Assembly: GCA_049841315.1 (NCBI GenBank)
Contig: JASGDB010000065.1
Span: forward strand, 1 to 12,025
Origin: JASGDB01 sp049841315
Lineage (GTDB): Bacteria > Bacteroidota > Bacteroidia > Flavobacteriales > Weeksellaceae
DNA length: 12,025 bases
Reading direction: 5' to 3'
The notes beneath the pieces are model-generated. The model did no database searches. It worked only from the letters and a program-made list of their open reading frames with translations, and had not been told where the DNA came from. A program made the position numbers and the translations under genes. Shown here in pieces: positions 1 to 7,501 of the stretch (its first letter is position 1; every line of letters starts with the position of its first letter).

Positions 1-674
1 ATCAGGACGATAATACGCTGAAAGCCACTACCGAAATTCCGCTGGCAGAAGTGGGGGAATTTGCCGTGATGAACTGCGTTCAGAGACTTCCCAGCGGTGC
101 GTTTATGGATTGGGGAATTATCAAAGATTTATTTATTCCGTACAAACAGCAGAAATCCAAAATCGTAGAAGGAAAAAGGTATCTGGTTCATATTTATGTA
201 GATGATGAACTGGGATTGATTACCGGAACTACGAAGTTTAAAAGAAATCCTCAATATGAAAATTTGCCTTTCAAAAAAGGGGATAAAGTAGATTTGATAA
301 TGATGAACGAAAGCGAACTGGGCTGGAATGTTGTCATCAATAAAAAATACATCGGACTGATTTATGCTTCCGATGTTTACAAAAAACTCTATCCGCTTTC
401 CGAAGAAACCGGCTTCATCAAAACTATCCGCGAAGACGGGAAAATAGACGTAACACTCCAACCCGAAGGTTTTGAAAACATTGATGAATTTAAACAAAAA
501 ATACTCGATAAACTCGAGGAAAATTATGGATTGATTTATCTTTCCGACCAGTCTTCTCCCGAAGAAATCAAGGAAGAATTGCAGATGAGCAAGAAGAATT
601 TCAAAAAAGCCATCGGCGGATTGTACAAAGACAAGCGAATTGAAATTCAGGACGACAAAATCCGATTACTCTAA
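1..674 (+). CDS. CvfB-like S1 RNA-binding protein, 5' end outside the window
   Basis: The 3' part of a gene; the open frame reads from base 3 and continues beyond the left edge. A GTG at 51 is not the start, because conserved-looking sequence (EIPLAEVGEFAVMNC) runs through it. About 223 residues are visible. The protein looks like the CvfB/YitL family of S1-domain RNA-binding proteins, usually about 280 residues, so roughly the first 60 are missing. Visible features are a segment rich in beta-strand pattern with GAFMDWGIIKDLFIPYKQQ, typical of an S1-fold domain in this family, a second S1-like stretch (KKGDKVDLIMMNESELGWNV, then YIGLIYASD), and a C-terminal winged-helix-like region (LIYLSDQSSPEEIKEEL to the end) that would add nucleic-acid contacts. 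In Staphylococcus aureus CvfB affects virulence gene expression; the role in Bacteroidetes is not established. It converges with the DUF493 gene and has no evident link to the PUL. Confidence 0.85.
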   Translation, partial: QDDNTLKATTEIPLAEVGEFAVMNCVQRLPSGAFMDWGIIKDLFIPYKQQKSKIVEGKRYLVHIYVDDELGLITGTTKFKRNPQYENLPFKKGDKVDLIMMNESELGWNVVINKKYIGLIYASDVYKKLYPLSEETGFIKTIREDGKIDVTLQPEGFENIDEFKQKILDKLEENYGLIYLSDQSSPEEIKEELQMSKKNFKKAIGGLYKDKRIEIQDDKIRLL

Positions 675-729
675 ATCTCTTCGTCTCTAATTCTCCAAGT
701 CCCAAAGTCTCCCTGTCATCTCCTGACTT
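675..729. other. convergent intergenic spacer with pyrimidine-rich heptamer-like repeats
   Basis: This 55-nt spacer between the convergent CvfB-like and DUF493 genes is unusually pyrimidine-rich on the plus strand. It contains degenerate repeats of the kind CAAGTCC and CAAAGTCT near 696-710. A weak inverted repeat, AAAGTC (704-709) with GACTTT (725-730), has a 15-nt loop and is followed by a short T/A stretch; it might end the CvfB transcript but is poor as a terminator and overlaps the DUF493 stop codon. No gene is seen. Confidence 0.35.
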
Positions 730-1035
730 TTAAAGCATCATCACGCCCTCAATCACCGAAACTTCTTTATAGATTTTCACCACCTGCTCGGCATCCAGAA
801 CGAATGCACTGATGCTTACGGAAACATAATTCCCGTTTTTGCTGTCGCGGTTGGAAAGCGTGTGCTGCAGTCCGTCGAAAACCGTGTAGATTTCCGTCAG
901 TTTGGATTGGCTGTTCGGAATTATGAATTTAAAAAGATATTCTTCCGGAAAATTATGGGCTTCTTCTAATTTTTCTTTCAGGGAAGCGTAGAAATCTTCG
1001 GGAGAATTATGTTGGTTGGCTTCTGTAATATTCAC
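730..1035 (-). CDS. DUF493 family protein (YbeD-like)
   Basis: A complete 101-residue protein resembling the DUF493 family, small cytoplasmic alpha/beta proteins (E. coli YbeD is the model) with an ACT-like fold and no firmly assigned role in Bacteroidetes. Recognisable elements are an N-terminal helix (SPEDFYASLKEKLEE), the strand FPEEYLFKFIIPN at about residues 29-41, the polar stretch HTLSNRDSKNGNYVSVSIS in the middle, and a final helix and strand (EQVVKIYKEVSVIEGVMML). The start must be the GTG at 1035-1033: an in-frame TAA lies two codons upstream and there is no internal ATG before the last residues. No signal peptide or membrane segment is present. It lies downstream of the DUF4197 gene on the same strand, but 92 nt and a strong hairpin separate them, so they need not share a transcript. 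Confidence 0.85.
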   Translation of the reverse strand: MNITEANQHNSPEDFYASLKEKLEEAHNFPEEYLFKFIIPNSQSKLTEIYTVFDGLQHTLSNRDSKNGNYVSVSISAFVLDAEQVVKIYKEVSVIEGVMML

Positions 1036-1064
1036 AATTTAGTGTTTATTGTTCGGTGATGCAA

Positions 1065-1093
1065 ACCTCATAGGTTTTGGAAACCTATGAGGT
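1065..1093. terminator. 13-bp perfect hairpin, possible terminator or dispersed palindrome
   Basis: ACCTCATAGGTTT (1065-1077) and AAACCTATGAGGT (1081-1093) are exact inverted repeats with a 3-nt loop. On the plus strand the stem is followed by GTTTTTC, a usable U-tract. On the minus strand, the direction of the flanking genes, only a short TTTGC follows. It lies 35 nt past the stop codon of the minus-strand DUF4197 gene, where a terminator is expected, so a bidirectional terminator is possible. The opposite polarity of the T-run, and its resemblance (from memory) to palindromes common in Flavobacteriia intergenic DNA, also allow a dispersed repeat. Confidence 0.6.
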
Positions 1094-1127
1094 GTTTTTC
1101 TTATGAGATAAGCGTAACAGCATCAGT

Positions 1128-1796
1128 TTATTTGCCTAACGCATTGAGAATCTGTTGAGAATTTTGTTTTTCGTAATCTTCAACAATATTGAAAAGCCCG
1201 TTCACAAGCTGCTCAGAAGCCAAATTGCTTATGCTTGTTGTTGCCGCATTGCTGCTGCCTCCGAGAATTGAGCTTAACAGATTATTCCCTTTCAGAGCTG
1301 TATTGATTGATTTCACGATACCGAATTCATTCAGTTTTTCATCCACTTTTGGAGAGATAGCAGCGATTAATTGAGACTGGGTTTTTTCTTTCAAAATCTG
1401 GGTTGCCATTCCGGAACCGCCTTGTGCAATACGGGTAACATCTTCGGTAGTGAGGCTGTTTACTGCGTTTTTCAAAATTGGCTCTGAAATAGTTACGGTA
1501 TAGGCAGCAGCCTGTGCGATATAATCTTTCTCTTTTGCCACAAGATTCGGAGCTATTTTTCCTAAAATGGAATTTATATCCTGTAGCTGTTGAGGCAACG
1601 CCTTGCTGATGAGGTCGTTTTGCAGGAAAGCGTCTTTGCTTTTAAAAATGCCCAAACCTTTTGTAATACCGCCAAGCAGTATATTTTTGATGATGGTTAC
1701 ACCCACGGCGGAAGTAGCAAGTGCTACGCATGAATGGGCTGTAACTCCTACAGTAGCAACGGAAACCGCTGAAATAATAATAGTTTTTGTTTTCAT
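1128..1796 (-). CDS. DUF4197 domain-containing exported protein
   Basis: The ATG at 1796 (MKTKTIIISAV) is preferred over the one at 1838, because it puts the basic residues and hydrophobic run right at the N-terminus as an export signal; the longer form adds 14 residues (MAYYLTYDFLYLNI) that would spoil it. The protein is then 222 residues, normal for DUF4197. Visible family features are a glycine-rich segment (GGITKGLGIF), KDAFLQNDLISKALPQQLQ, a long helical middle with EPILKNAVNSLTTEDVTRI and the GG(S)GMATQILKEKTQ motif, and the terminal GLFNIVEDYEKQ. The function of DUF4197 is unknown; it is mostly alpha-helical and exported. The AHSC sequence after the hydrophobic run is a poor lipobox, so lipidation is uncertain. 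It is divergent from susC, sharing about 165 nt of upstream DNA, and has no obvious role in glycan use. Confidence 0.85.
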   Translation of the reverse strand: MKTKTIIISAVSVATVGVTAHSCVALATSAVGVTIIKNILLGGITKGLGIFKSKDAFLQNDLISKALPQQLQDINSILGKIAPNLVAKEKDYIAQAAAYTVTISEPILKNAVNSLTTEDVTRIAQGGSGMATQILKEKTQSQLIAAISPKVDEKLNEFGIVKSINTALKGNNLLSSILGGSSNAATTSISNLASEQLVNGLFNIVEDYEKQNSQQILNALGK

Positions 1797-1853
1797 AATG
1801 TTCAAATATAAGAAATCGTACGTCAAATAATAAGCCAAATGTTAATATTAATT

Positions 1854-1889
1854 ATTTGTTAACTATTTTTTTTAAAAATGTTAACAAAT
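1854..1889. promoter_or_regulatory. long dyad overlapping the expected -33 region of the PUL promoter, candidate operator
   Basis: ATTTGTTAAC (1854-1863) and GTTAACAAAT (1880-1889) are exact 10-bp inverted repeats around a 16-nt AT-only spacer. Inside the spacer ATTTTT (1865-1870) and AAAAAT (1874-1879) extend the symmetry with one bulged base. Each arm also contains the self-palindrome GTTAAC, placed 22 bp apart, close to two helical turns, as expected for a dimeric regulator's operator. The right arm overlaps the expected -33 position relative to the -7 element at 1904. It lies between two divergent genes, so it is not a terminator for either. The regulator is not in the window. Confidence 0.45.
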
Positions 1890-1903
1890 TCAAAAATGTT
1901 TTC

Positions 1904-1911
1904 TATCTTTG
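1904..1911 (+). promoter_or_regulatory. Bacteroidetes-type -7 promoter element for the PUL operon
   Basis: TATCTTTG matches the Bacteroidetes consensus TAnnTTTG exactly. It lies 50 nt before the susC ATG, giving a predicted transcription start near 1916-1919 and a leader of about 45 nt. There is no clear TTTG at the -33 position; the bases about 19 nt upstream are TTAAC, inside the dyad. A weak upstream element would fit a promoter that depends on an activator, or one that is blocked by a repressor. Confidence 0.5.
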
Positions 1912-1961
1912 AGATAATAGAATTTTAACCCTAAATCGTTCTATTACCTAAAAAACTTAAA

Positions 1962-4811
1962 ATGTTAAACCTTATGAAAAACAAGTCCTTAAAAGTGTCG
2001 TGTCTCATAGCGGTATTCTATTTCGGGAATACGGCTGTGGCACAACAAGGTCAGAAAGACAGCCTCAAAGAGCAAAAAATTGAGGAAGTGGTGATGATTG
2101 GGTACGGTACTGCGAAGAAAGTAGACCTTACCAGTTCCATTGCAACAGTAAAAGCTGCGGATATTGTGAAAACACCATCCGGGCAGGCAACCCAGGCGTT
2201 ACAGGGAAAAGTAGCCGGTGTGCAGATTAGCAGCTTCGGCTCTCCGGGTGATGCCCCGAAAGTCAATATCCGAGGGATGAACTCGCTTTCAAACGACGGT
2301 CAGCCGCTGTATGTGGTAGATGGAGTGTTTGTTGACAGTATTGATTTCCTTGCGCCGGGAGATATTCAGGATTTCACGATTCTGAAAGATGCTTCTGCTT
2401 CTGCTATTTACGGAGTAAGAGCCTCCAACGGTGTTGTGATTATCACGACTAAAGGTGGTGCGTACAACAGAAAAGCGAAATTGAGCTATGATACTTATTA
2501 TGGTATCCAGCAGGCTGCAAACGTTACAAAAATGGCAAATGCTGAACAGTATGCCAATTTTGCTTTTGAATCCGGTTCGGCTACAGAAATAGCCAGTGTA
2601 AATGCAGCAATCGCAAGATATGGAAGAAGCCGCATAAACCCGAATATTCCTGATGTGAATACCGATTGGTACAAAGAAGCACTTCGTATCGCGCCTATTA
2701 CAGGTCATAATCTCTCATTTGAAGGAGGTTCTGAAAAAATAGCGTATGCTCTTGGCGGCGATTATTTCTATCAGCAGGGTATCCTGAATATGAAAAATGA
2801 TTTCCAGAGATTCAATGTGCGTGCTAAAATAGATGTAAAAGCAAGAGACTGGCTTACTGTGGGAGCTTCCATGGTGTACAGCCGAAGCCAGCAGCAGGAT
2901 GAAGAGTCTTCCGCATGGAGACAGATTTATTATGCGGTGCCAATTATGCCCGTATATGATTACTCTTATACCAATGCCACTATCAACCCGTATTCGGATG
3001 GTAGAGCTATCGGATACAGAAGTATAGGAAACCCGTTTTCACTGATGGAAAACTCGGATATTCTTTATCTGAAAAACAGACTTTTGTTCAATGCTTATGC
3101 GGAATTCAGCATTATTCCGAAAGACCTTAAATTTAAAACAAGTTTGAACCACAACAGCATTTCGCAAAATCAGCGGAAAATGGCACTGCCGTACTACGTA
3201 CACGACCAGTTCCGCAGAACGCTGAGCGAATCTTCCATCACGAGAGGAAACGTTTCATGGGAAGATTATTACTGGGATAATACGCTTACCTATACCAAAA
3301 GTTTCAGTCAGCATGATTTGACCTTAATGGCGGGTACGTCGTACAGAGACCAGTATTACAGAGGCTCATATATATCAGGAAATTTTTATGAAGGCAGCCC
3401 CTTCAATCGTTTTAGCGAGCAGACTTGGTATATCCAAAATACAGATATTGACAGCCGCACCGGAAACGATTTCGGGACTCGTTTTTATGGAGTATCTTAT
3501 TTCGGAAGATTCCAATATAAATATGCCAACAAATATATTGCGTATGCTACATACAGGATGGAAGGCTCCAATAAATTCAAGGATGATTACGTACAACTTC
3601 CTGCATTCGGTTTGAGCTGGGTGGCAAGTGAGGAAAGCTTCCTGAAGGATGTAAGCTGGCTTAATTTACTGAAATTCCGTGCAGGATGGGGAAGGCTGGC
3701 AAATGAAGCAATTCCGATTAACAGAATCAGAACCGCCAGTTCCACGAATACCGTATTTGATGACCAATATCTATCCGGATTCCAGTTTGCTACCTATAAT
3801 GATAATCTCGGCTGGGAGTACACGGAAGAAACCAACGTAGGGGCAACAGCAGAATTTCTTGGAAGAAAGCTGACTCTTGAGGCAGATTATTTTGTAAAAG
3901 ATGCCAAAGACCTTTATATTGATTATTATCCCGTAGTTGGTACAGAAGTAAGCCGTGTGAGTATGGGAGAGATGAGAAACAAAGGTTTTGAATTTACCGT
4001 AGGATACAAAGGAAAAATAGGGGAAGATTTCGGGTATAATATTTCCGCAAACTTTAGTGCTATTGACAACGAAGTTACAAGCCTTGCAGGACAGCCGTAT
4101 ATTGACAGAGGTTCTGCAGAGTTCAGACAAAGGCTGGCAGTAGGGCAGCCTGTAAACTCATTCTATGGATGGGAAATGACAGGAGTATACCAGAATGCAG
4201 CTGAAATTGCCGCAGACCCTACAGCTCAGTATGCGATTAACACTCAAGGTGTTGATATTAAACCCGGAGATTTCAAATTCAAAGATGTAAACGGAGACGG
4301 AATGATTGATGCGTCAGACAGGGTTTATCTTGGAGGAACGCTTCCAACCCATTATTATGGAGCTTCTTTGGGGCTCAATTATAAAAACTGGGACTTATCA
4401 GCAGCTTTATACGGGCAGGGAGGAAATACGATTCTGAACAGAAACAGAGGAGAAGTAATCTGGACCCAGGGACTGAATGTAGATGCCGAAATGGCAATTA
4501 ACCGCTGGCATGGAGAGGGTACTACAAACGAATTCCCTTCATCCGAAGGCTACAGAAAAGCATGGAATCAAAAACTGTCTAAGTTCTTCCTTCAAGACGG
4601 AGATTTCCTAAGAATTCAGAATATTCAGTTAGGCTACACACTGAAAAGTTCCGACCTACCTGAAATGAGATTTACCATTACGGCAGACCGACCTTTCCTT
4701 TGGTCTAAATCAAATGATTTGATGAACCCTGAAATAGGAATAGACGGTATCAACGCAGAAGTATACCCAACCCCTTCAGTGTTTAGTTTTGGTTACAGTA
4801 TAAAATTTTAA
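1962..4811 (+). CDS. SusC/RagA-family TonB-dependent outer-membrane transporter
   Basis: This is a 949-residue outer-membrane beta-barrel that would import oligosaccharides, capped by the SusD partner, using energy from TonB-ExbBD. A signal peptide ends at about residue 27 (NTAVA-Q). A TonB box and SusC signature follow almost at once (EEVVMIGYGTAKK, 41-53). The plug covers about 55-166, with ALQGKVAGVQI, VNIRG, PLYVVDGV and the ASAIYGVRASNGVVIITTKGG region. The barrel then runs to the terminal phenylalanine (FSFGYSIKF). A Ca-binding-like KDVNGDGMIDASDRVYLGG segment lies near residue 775. The usual N-terminal carboxypeptidase-regulatory-like domain of about 80 residues is missing, which accounts for the shorter length. 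ATG 1962 is chosen because its upstream sequence (AAAACTTAAA) resembles that of the susD start; ATG 1974, four codons later, is equally compatible with the signal peptide. First gene of the operon. Confidence 0.95.
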   Translation: MLNLMKNKSLKVSCLIAVFYFGNTAVAQQGQKDSLKEQKIEEVVMIGYGTAKKVDLTSSIATVKAADIVKTPSGQATQALQGKVAGVQISSFGSPGDAPKVNIRGMNSLSNDGQPLYVVDGVFVDSIDFLAPGDIQDFTILKDASASAIYGVRASNGVVIITTKGGAYNRKAKLSYDTYYGIQQAANVTKMANAEQYANFAFESGSATEIASVNAAIARYGRSRINPNIPDVNTDWYKEALRIAPITGHNLSFEGGSEKIAYALGGDYFYQQGILNMKNDFQRFNVRAKIDVKARDWLTVGASMVYSRSQQQDEESSAWRQIYYAVPIMPVYDYSYTNATINPYSDGRAIGYRSIGNPFSLMENSDILYLKNRLLFNAYAEFSIIPKDLKFKTSLNHNSISQNQRKMALPYYVHDQFRRTLSESSITRGNVSWEDYYWDNTLTYTKSFSQHDLTLMAGTSYRDQYYRGSYISGNFYEGSPFNRFSEQTWYIQNTDIDSRTGNDFGTRFYGVSYFGRFQYKYANKYIAYATYRMEGSNKFKDDYVQLPAFGLSWVASEESFLKDVSWLNLLKFRAGWGRLANEAIPINRIRTASSTNTVFDDQYLSGFQFATYNDNLGWEYTEETNVGATAEFLGRKLTLEADYFVKDAKDLYIDYYPVVGTEVSRVSMGEMRNKGFEFTVGYKGKIGEDFGYNISANFSAIDNEVTSLAGQPYIDRGSAEFRQRLAVGQPVNSFYGWEMTGVYQNAAEIAADPTAQYAINTQGVDIKPGDFKFKDVNGDGMIDASDRVYLGGTLPTHYYGASLGLNYKNWDLSAALYGQGGNTILNRNRGEVIWTQGLNVDAEMAINRWHGEGTTNEFPSSEGYRKAWNQKLSKFFLQDGDFLRIQNIQLGYTLKSSDLPEMRFTITADRPFLWSKSNDLMNPEIGIDGINAEVYPTPSVFSFGYSIKF

Positions 4812-4829
4812 ACCCTTAAAAATTCTAAA

Positions 4830-6347
4830 ATGAAACGTATTATATATATCAATTTCATCCTTGCCGCTTTTGCGGGAGCAGCATTATCGAGCTGTGATAA
4901 TAAAATGGATGAAGAACTGGAATTATTTGCATCTTCCACCGTGGACTATACAAGTACCGAAGGTGCTAAAGGAGCACTGATAGGAGCTTATGCAACTTTT
5001 CAGAACGTAGGCTGGGAACAGATTCCGCTGATTGCCGTAAGAGGTGATGATGTGAACGCCGGAGGTTTAGGAGACCAGCCGGGATTTACTGACACAGATA
5101 ATTTCGTGTACGACAATAATAACTGGATGTATAACAGTTTGTGGAAAGAGTGGTATCAGGACATCGTGAATATTACTACCCAGATCGATGAGCTTGAAAA
5201 ATACAGAGCCGCAGGTGTAAATTCTACTCTTATTAACCAGTACCAGGCAGAAGCCAAAACCCTAAGAGCATTCATGACTTTTCAAATTTCCAGAGTTTTT
5301 GGAGATATAATCGTAATGGAAGTTCCGGACCAGACACAACTTACATTCCGCACCAAAGACGCGGTAATGCAGTGGGTTTCCTCTCAAATGGATGAAGCAA
5401 TACCAAACCTTCCGGATATGCGCCCGAACCAGAGAACAGACCTGAAAGGAGGAATTACCAAATATACGGCACTTGCAGTGAAAGCTCTGGCAAATCTCGA
5501 ACTGAAAAACTATTCGGAAGTAGCCAATGCAACTGGGCAAATCATCAGCTCAGGCAAGTTTTCACTATATAGTGATTATTATGAATTGTTCAAAATCCCC
5601 GGAAAACTGGCAGATGAAAACCTCTTGGAAATTCAATATTCCGACTTCGGAACTTCCTCTGGAACAGCCGTAAATCACTTATGGGCATTTTATGGCCCTC
5701 AGCAGTGGACACCGGCAGTTACAGGAGCAAGTGCAGGATGGGGATTCTACGAACCGAGTTTGAAATATATCAAATTCATGATTGACAGAGGGGATCAAAA
5801 AAGATTGCAGACCAGTGTTTTATTTACCAACAGAGGGATTAATAAAATCAAAGAAGACCCTGCATATACCTCACTTCCAAGCTGGATTTCCAATACCACA
5901 CCGGATGGAGATATAATATTGGACTATTCCCGTGCGATGTTTGCCAGCGGAAAACATTATCTTCCTTCCAATCAGCTCACTTCGGGGAGAACCGACTATG
6001 GAAGCAATAAAAACTATATCGTGATCCGTTACGCAGAAATATTGCTGATGTATGCTGAAGCAGTTGCCAGAGGAGCATCTGCAACCGCCGGAACCGCTGA
6101 TAATGCCGTAAACCTTGTAAGAACAAGAGCAGGATTGGCTTCATTGTCGGGTGTAACAGCAGACCAGGTAATGGATGAAAAATATGCCGAACTCGGAATG
6201 GAGTGGGGAATCCGCTATTATGATATGGTTCGATTAGGAAACACTTCAGCATTAAGCTATGACGGGAAAACCTTTACTATGGACAAACAGTTCCTTCCAC
6301 TTCCTTTAGCCCAGCTGGATTATATCAACATTGTGAAAAATAAATAA
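4830..6347 (+). CDS. SusD/RagB-family surface glycan-binding lipoprotein
   Basis: This is a 505-residue partner of the SusC transporter, starting 18 nt after it. The N-terminal hydrophobic run ends in a lipobox LSSC, with the lipidated Cys at residue 22. The acidic stretch that follows (DNKMDEELE) resembles the Bacteroidetes lipoprotein export signal for display on the cell surface. SusD family hallmarks are the N-terminal TPR-like helical region (GAKGALIGAYATFQ, 45-58), EAKTLRAFMTFQISRVFGDI (141-160), the NYIVIRYAEILLMYAEA helix near 394-411, and the C-terminal ELGMEWGIRYYDMVRLG near 453-469. It would bind the target glycan with aromatic residues and act as the hinged lid of the SusC barrel. 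The sequence does not itself identify the ligand; the beta-1,2-glucan proposal rests on the downstream GH144 genes. Confidence 0.95.
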   Translation: MKRIIYINFILAAFAGAALSSCDNKMDEELELFASSTVDYTSTEGAKGALIGAYATFQNVGWEQIPLIAVRGDDVNAGGLGDQPGFTDTDNFVYDNNNWMYNSLWKEWYQDIVNITTQIDELEKYRAAGVNSTLINQYQAEAKTLRAFMTFQISRVFGDIIVMEVPDQTQLTFRTKDAVMQWVSSQMDEAIPNLPDMRPNQRTDLKGGITKYTALAVKALANLELKNYSEVANATGQIISSGKFSLYSDYYELFKIPGKLADENLLEIQYSDFGTSSGTAVNHLWAFYGPQQWTPAVTGASAGWGFYEPSLKYIKFMIDRGDQKRLQTSVLFTNRGINKIKEDPAYTSLPSWISNTTPDGDIILDYSRAMFASGKHYLPSNQLTSGRTDYGSNKNYIVIRYAEILLMYAEAVARGASATAGTADNAVNLVRTRAGLASLSGVTADQVMDEKYAELGMEWGIRYYDMVRLGNTSALSYDGKTFTMDKQFLPLPLAQLDYINIVKNK

Positions 6348-6379
6348 AATACAGTTCATAATTTTTAGAAACAAAAAAA

Positions 6380-7426
6380 ATGAAAAATATAATTAAAACA
6401 ATAATTGCGGGATTAGTCCTTGCTGCATGCAGCGATGGATATATTGATGACATCACGCAGGTGTCGACGGGAGAAGACGCTTCAGCCCCACAGGTTACAA
6501 TAGCAACATCAGGAACCACTTGGATTGCTTCAAGCCAAACTTCCGCCAACTTGAATTTTATATTTACGGTTGTCGATGATATCGAAATTAGTAAAGTAGA
6601 CCTTCTGTACGATGGAGTAGTCATTGAAACATTTGATAATTTTTTAGATTACAGAAACTTTACCAAAGAGTATCCGTACAGCAATATAGCAGTGGGAGAT
6701 CATACCCTTACAGTAAATGCCGTAGATAAAGCAGGAAAAACAACAACTGCAACATCAAACTTTACCGTTAAAAAATACTTCCCTATATTGGATTCGGAGG
6801 TATTCTACATGCCGTTTGATAATGATTATATGAACCTGATTAACCTCTCGTTTGCCAGTACATTCGGAGCTCCAACAATAGCTACAGGAGGATTTTCAGG
6901 AAATGCATACAAAGGCGCTACAGATTCTTATTTGATTTATCCGCTGGCAGGCCTGTACAGCAGTGAAGGAATCAGCTTTACATTCAGATATAAAGTAGAT
7001 GCTGCGCCTACCAGAGCAGGAATTATCACCATCAATGATAACGAGATCAACACTGATGAAAACAGAAAACAAGGCATCAGAATATTCCGGGAAGGAGGAA
7101 CCGCCAAACAGCGCATAAAACTCAATGTAGGAACAGGAACAGCCGATTCCTGGAATGATGGAGCCGAAATTGATGTGAATAATACTTGGGTACATATCGC
7201 CGTTACCATTTCTCCAACAGAATCCAAAATATATTTTGACGGTGTACTCCAAAGAACTTCCACTTATTCAGCATTTGACCTGTCTACAAGCACTAATATG
7301 GTGATAGGCTCAGGAGCTCCGTCTTTCACATATTGGAGCCACAATTCAGATTTAAGCCTGATTGATGACCTCAGAGTTTATAACAAAGCACTGACTCAGG
7401 AAGATGTAGCAGTATCAATGCAATAA
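6380..7426 (+). CDS. LamG-like lipoprotein in the SusE position, probable surface glycan-binding protein
   Basis: A 348-residue lipoprotein that starts 32 nt after susD. The lipobox is LAAC (Cys 17), followed by SDGYIDD, acidic enough for a surface-export signal. Residues about 37-131 look like an Ig-like beta-sandwich (APQVTIATSG, then VGDHTLTVNAVDKAGKTTTA). Residues about 138-348 look like a concanavalin A/LamG jelly roll: SEVFYMPFDNDY opens it, NTWVHIAVTISPTESKIYFDG (269-289, quoted in part) is the typical core, and the LIDDLRVYNKALTQEDV ending is characteristic of this fold. No catalytic motif is recognised, so a binding role is more likely than an enzymatic one. From its place in the operon it is the counterpart of SusE/SusF or SGBP proteins, which hold polysaccharide at the surface. 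The ligand is inferred only from neighbouring genes. Confidence 0.8.
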   Translation: MKNIIKTIIAGLVLAACSDGYIDDITQVSTGEDASAPQVTIATSGTTWIASSQTSANLNFIFTVVDDIEISKVDLLYDGVVIETFDNFLDYRNFTKEYPYSNIAVGDHTLTVNAVDKAGKTTTATSNFTVKKYFPILDSEVFYMPFDNDYMNLINLSFASTFGAPTIATGGFSGNAYKGATDSYLIYPLAGLYSSEGISFTFRYKVDAAPTRAGIITINDNEINTDENRKQGIRIFREGGTAKQRIKLNVGTGTADSWNDGAEIDVNNTWVHIAVTISPTESKIYFDGVLQRTSTYSAFDLSTSTNMVIGSGAPSFTYWSHNSDLSLIDDLRVYNKALTQEDVAVSMQ

Positions 7427-7451
7427 TGCTAAAATACTAATTTAATTAAGA

Positions 7452-7485
7452 AAACACTTTATGGTGAAACCATCATAAAGTGTTT
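7452..7485 (+). terminator. 12-bp hairpin inside the operon, attenuator-like
   Basis: AAACACTTTATG (7452-7463) and CATAAAGTGTTT (7474-7485) are exact inverted repeats around a 10-nt loop. The stem can be lengthened through AAGA/TCTT with one bulge. It is followed by CTTATAAAAG rather than a clean U-tract, so termination would be partial at best. It sits in the 75-nt gap between the binding-protein gene and the first GH144, where it could lower expression of the enzymes relative to the SusCD complex or protect the 3' end of the upstream message after processing. Confidence 0.6.
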
Positions 7486-7501
7486 CTTATAAAAGAAAAA
7501 T

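Noticed and set aside
51..53. GTG as the start of the CvfB-like gene
   Set aside because: The frame is open to the left edge and encodes plausible family sequence upstream, so the gene is truncated by the window rather than starting here.
1803..1810. TATATTTG on the minus strand as a promoter for the DUF4197 gene
   Set aside because: It matches TAnnTTTG but lies only 7 nt before the chosen ATG, which would make the message leaderless, and a TTTG-like -33 element is about 25 nt away, longer than usual. Possible but too weak to annotate.
1797..1838. The longer DUF4197 start at 1838
   Set aside because: It adds a 14-residue extension before the signal-like segment, reducing its quality as an export signal, while ATG 1796 gives a clean one.
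2289..2708. Antisense open frames within susC (also 3771-4130)
   Set aside because: No family features and no start context; the plus-strand frame is unquestionably the transporter.
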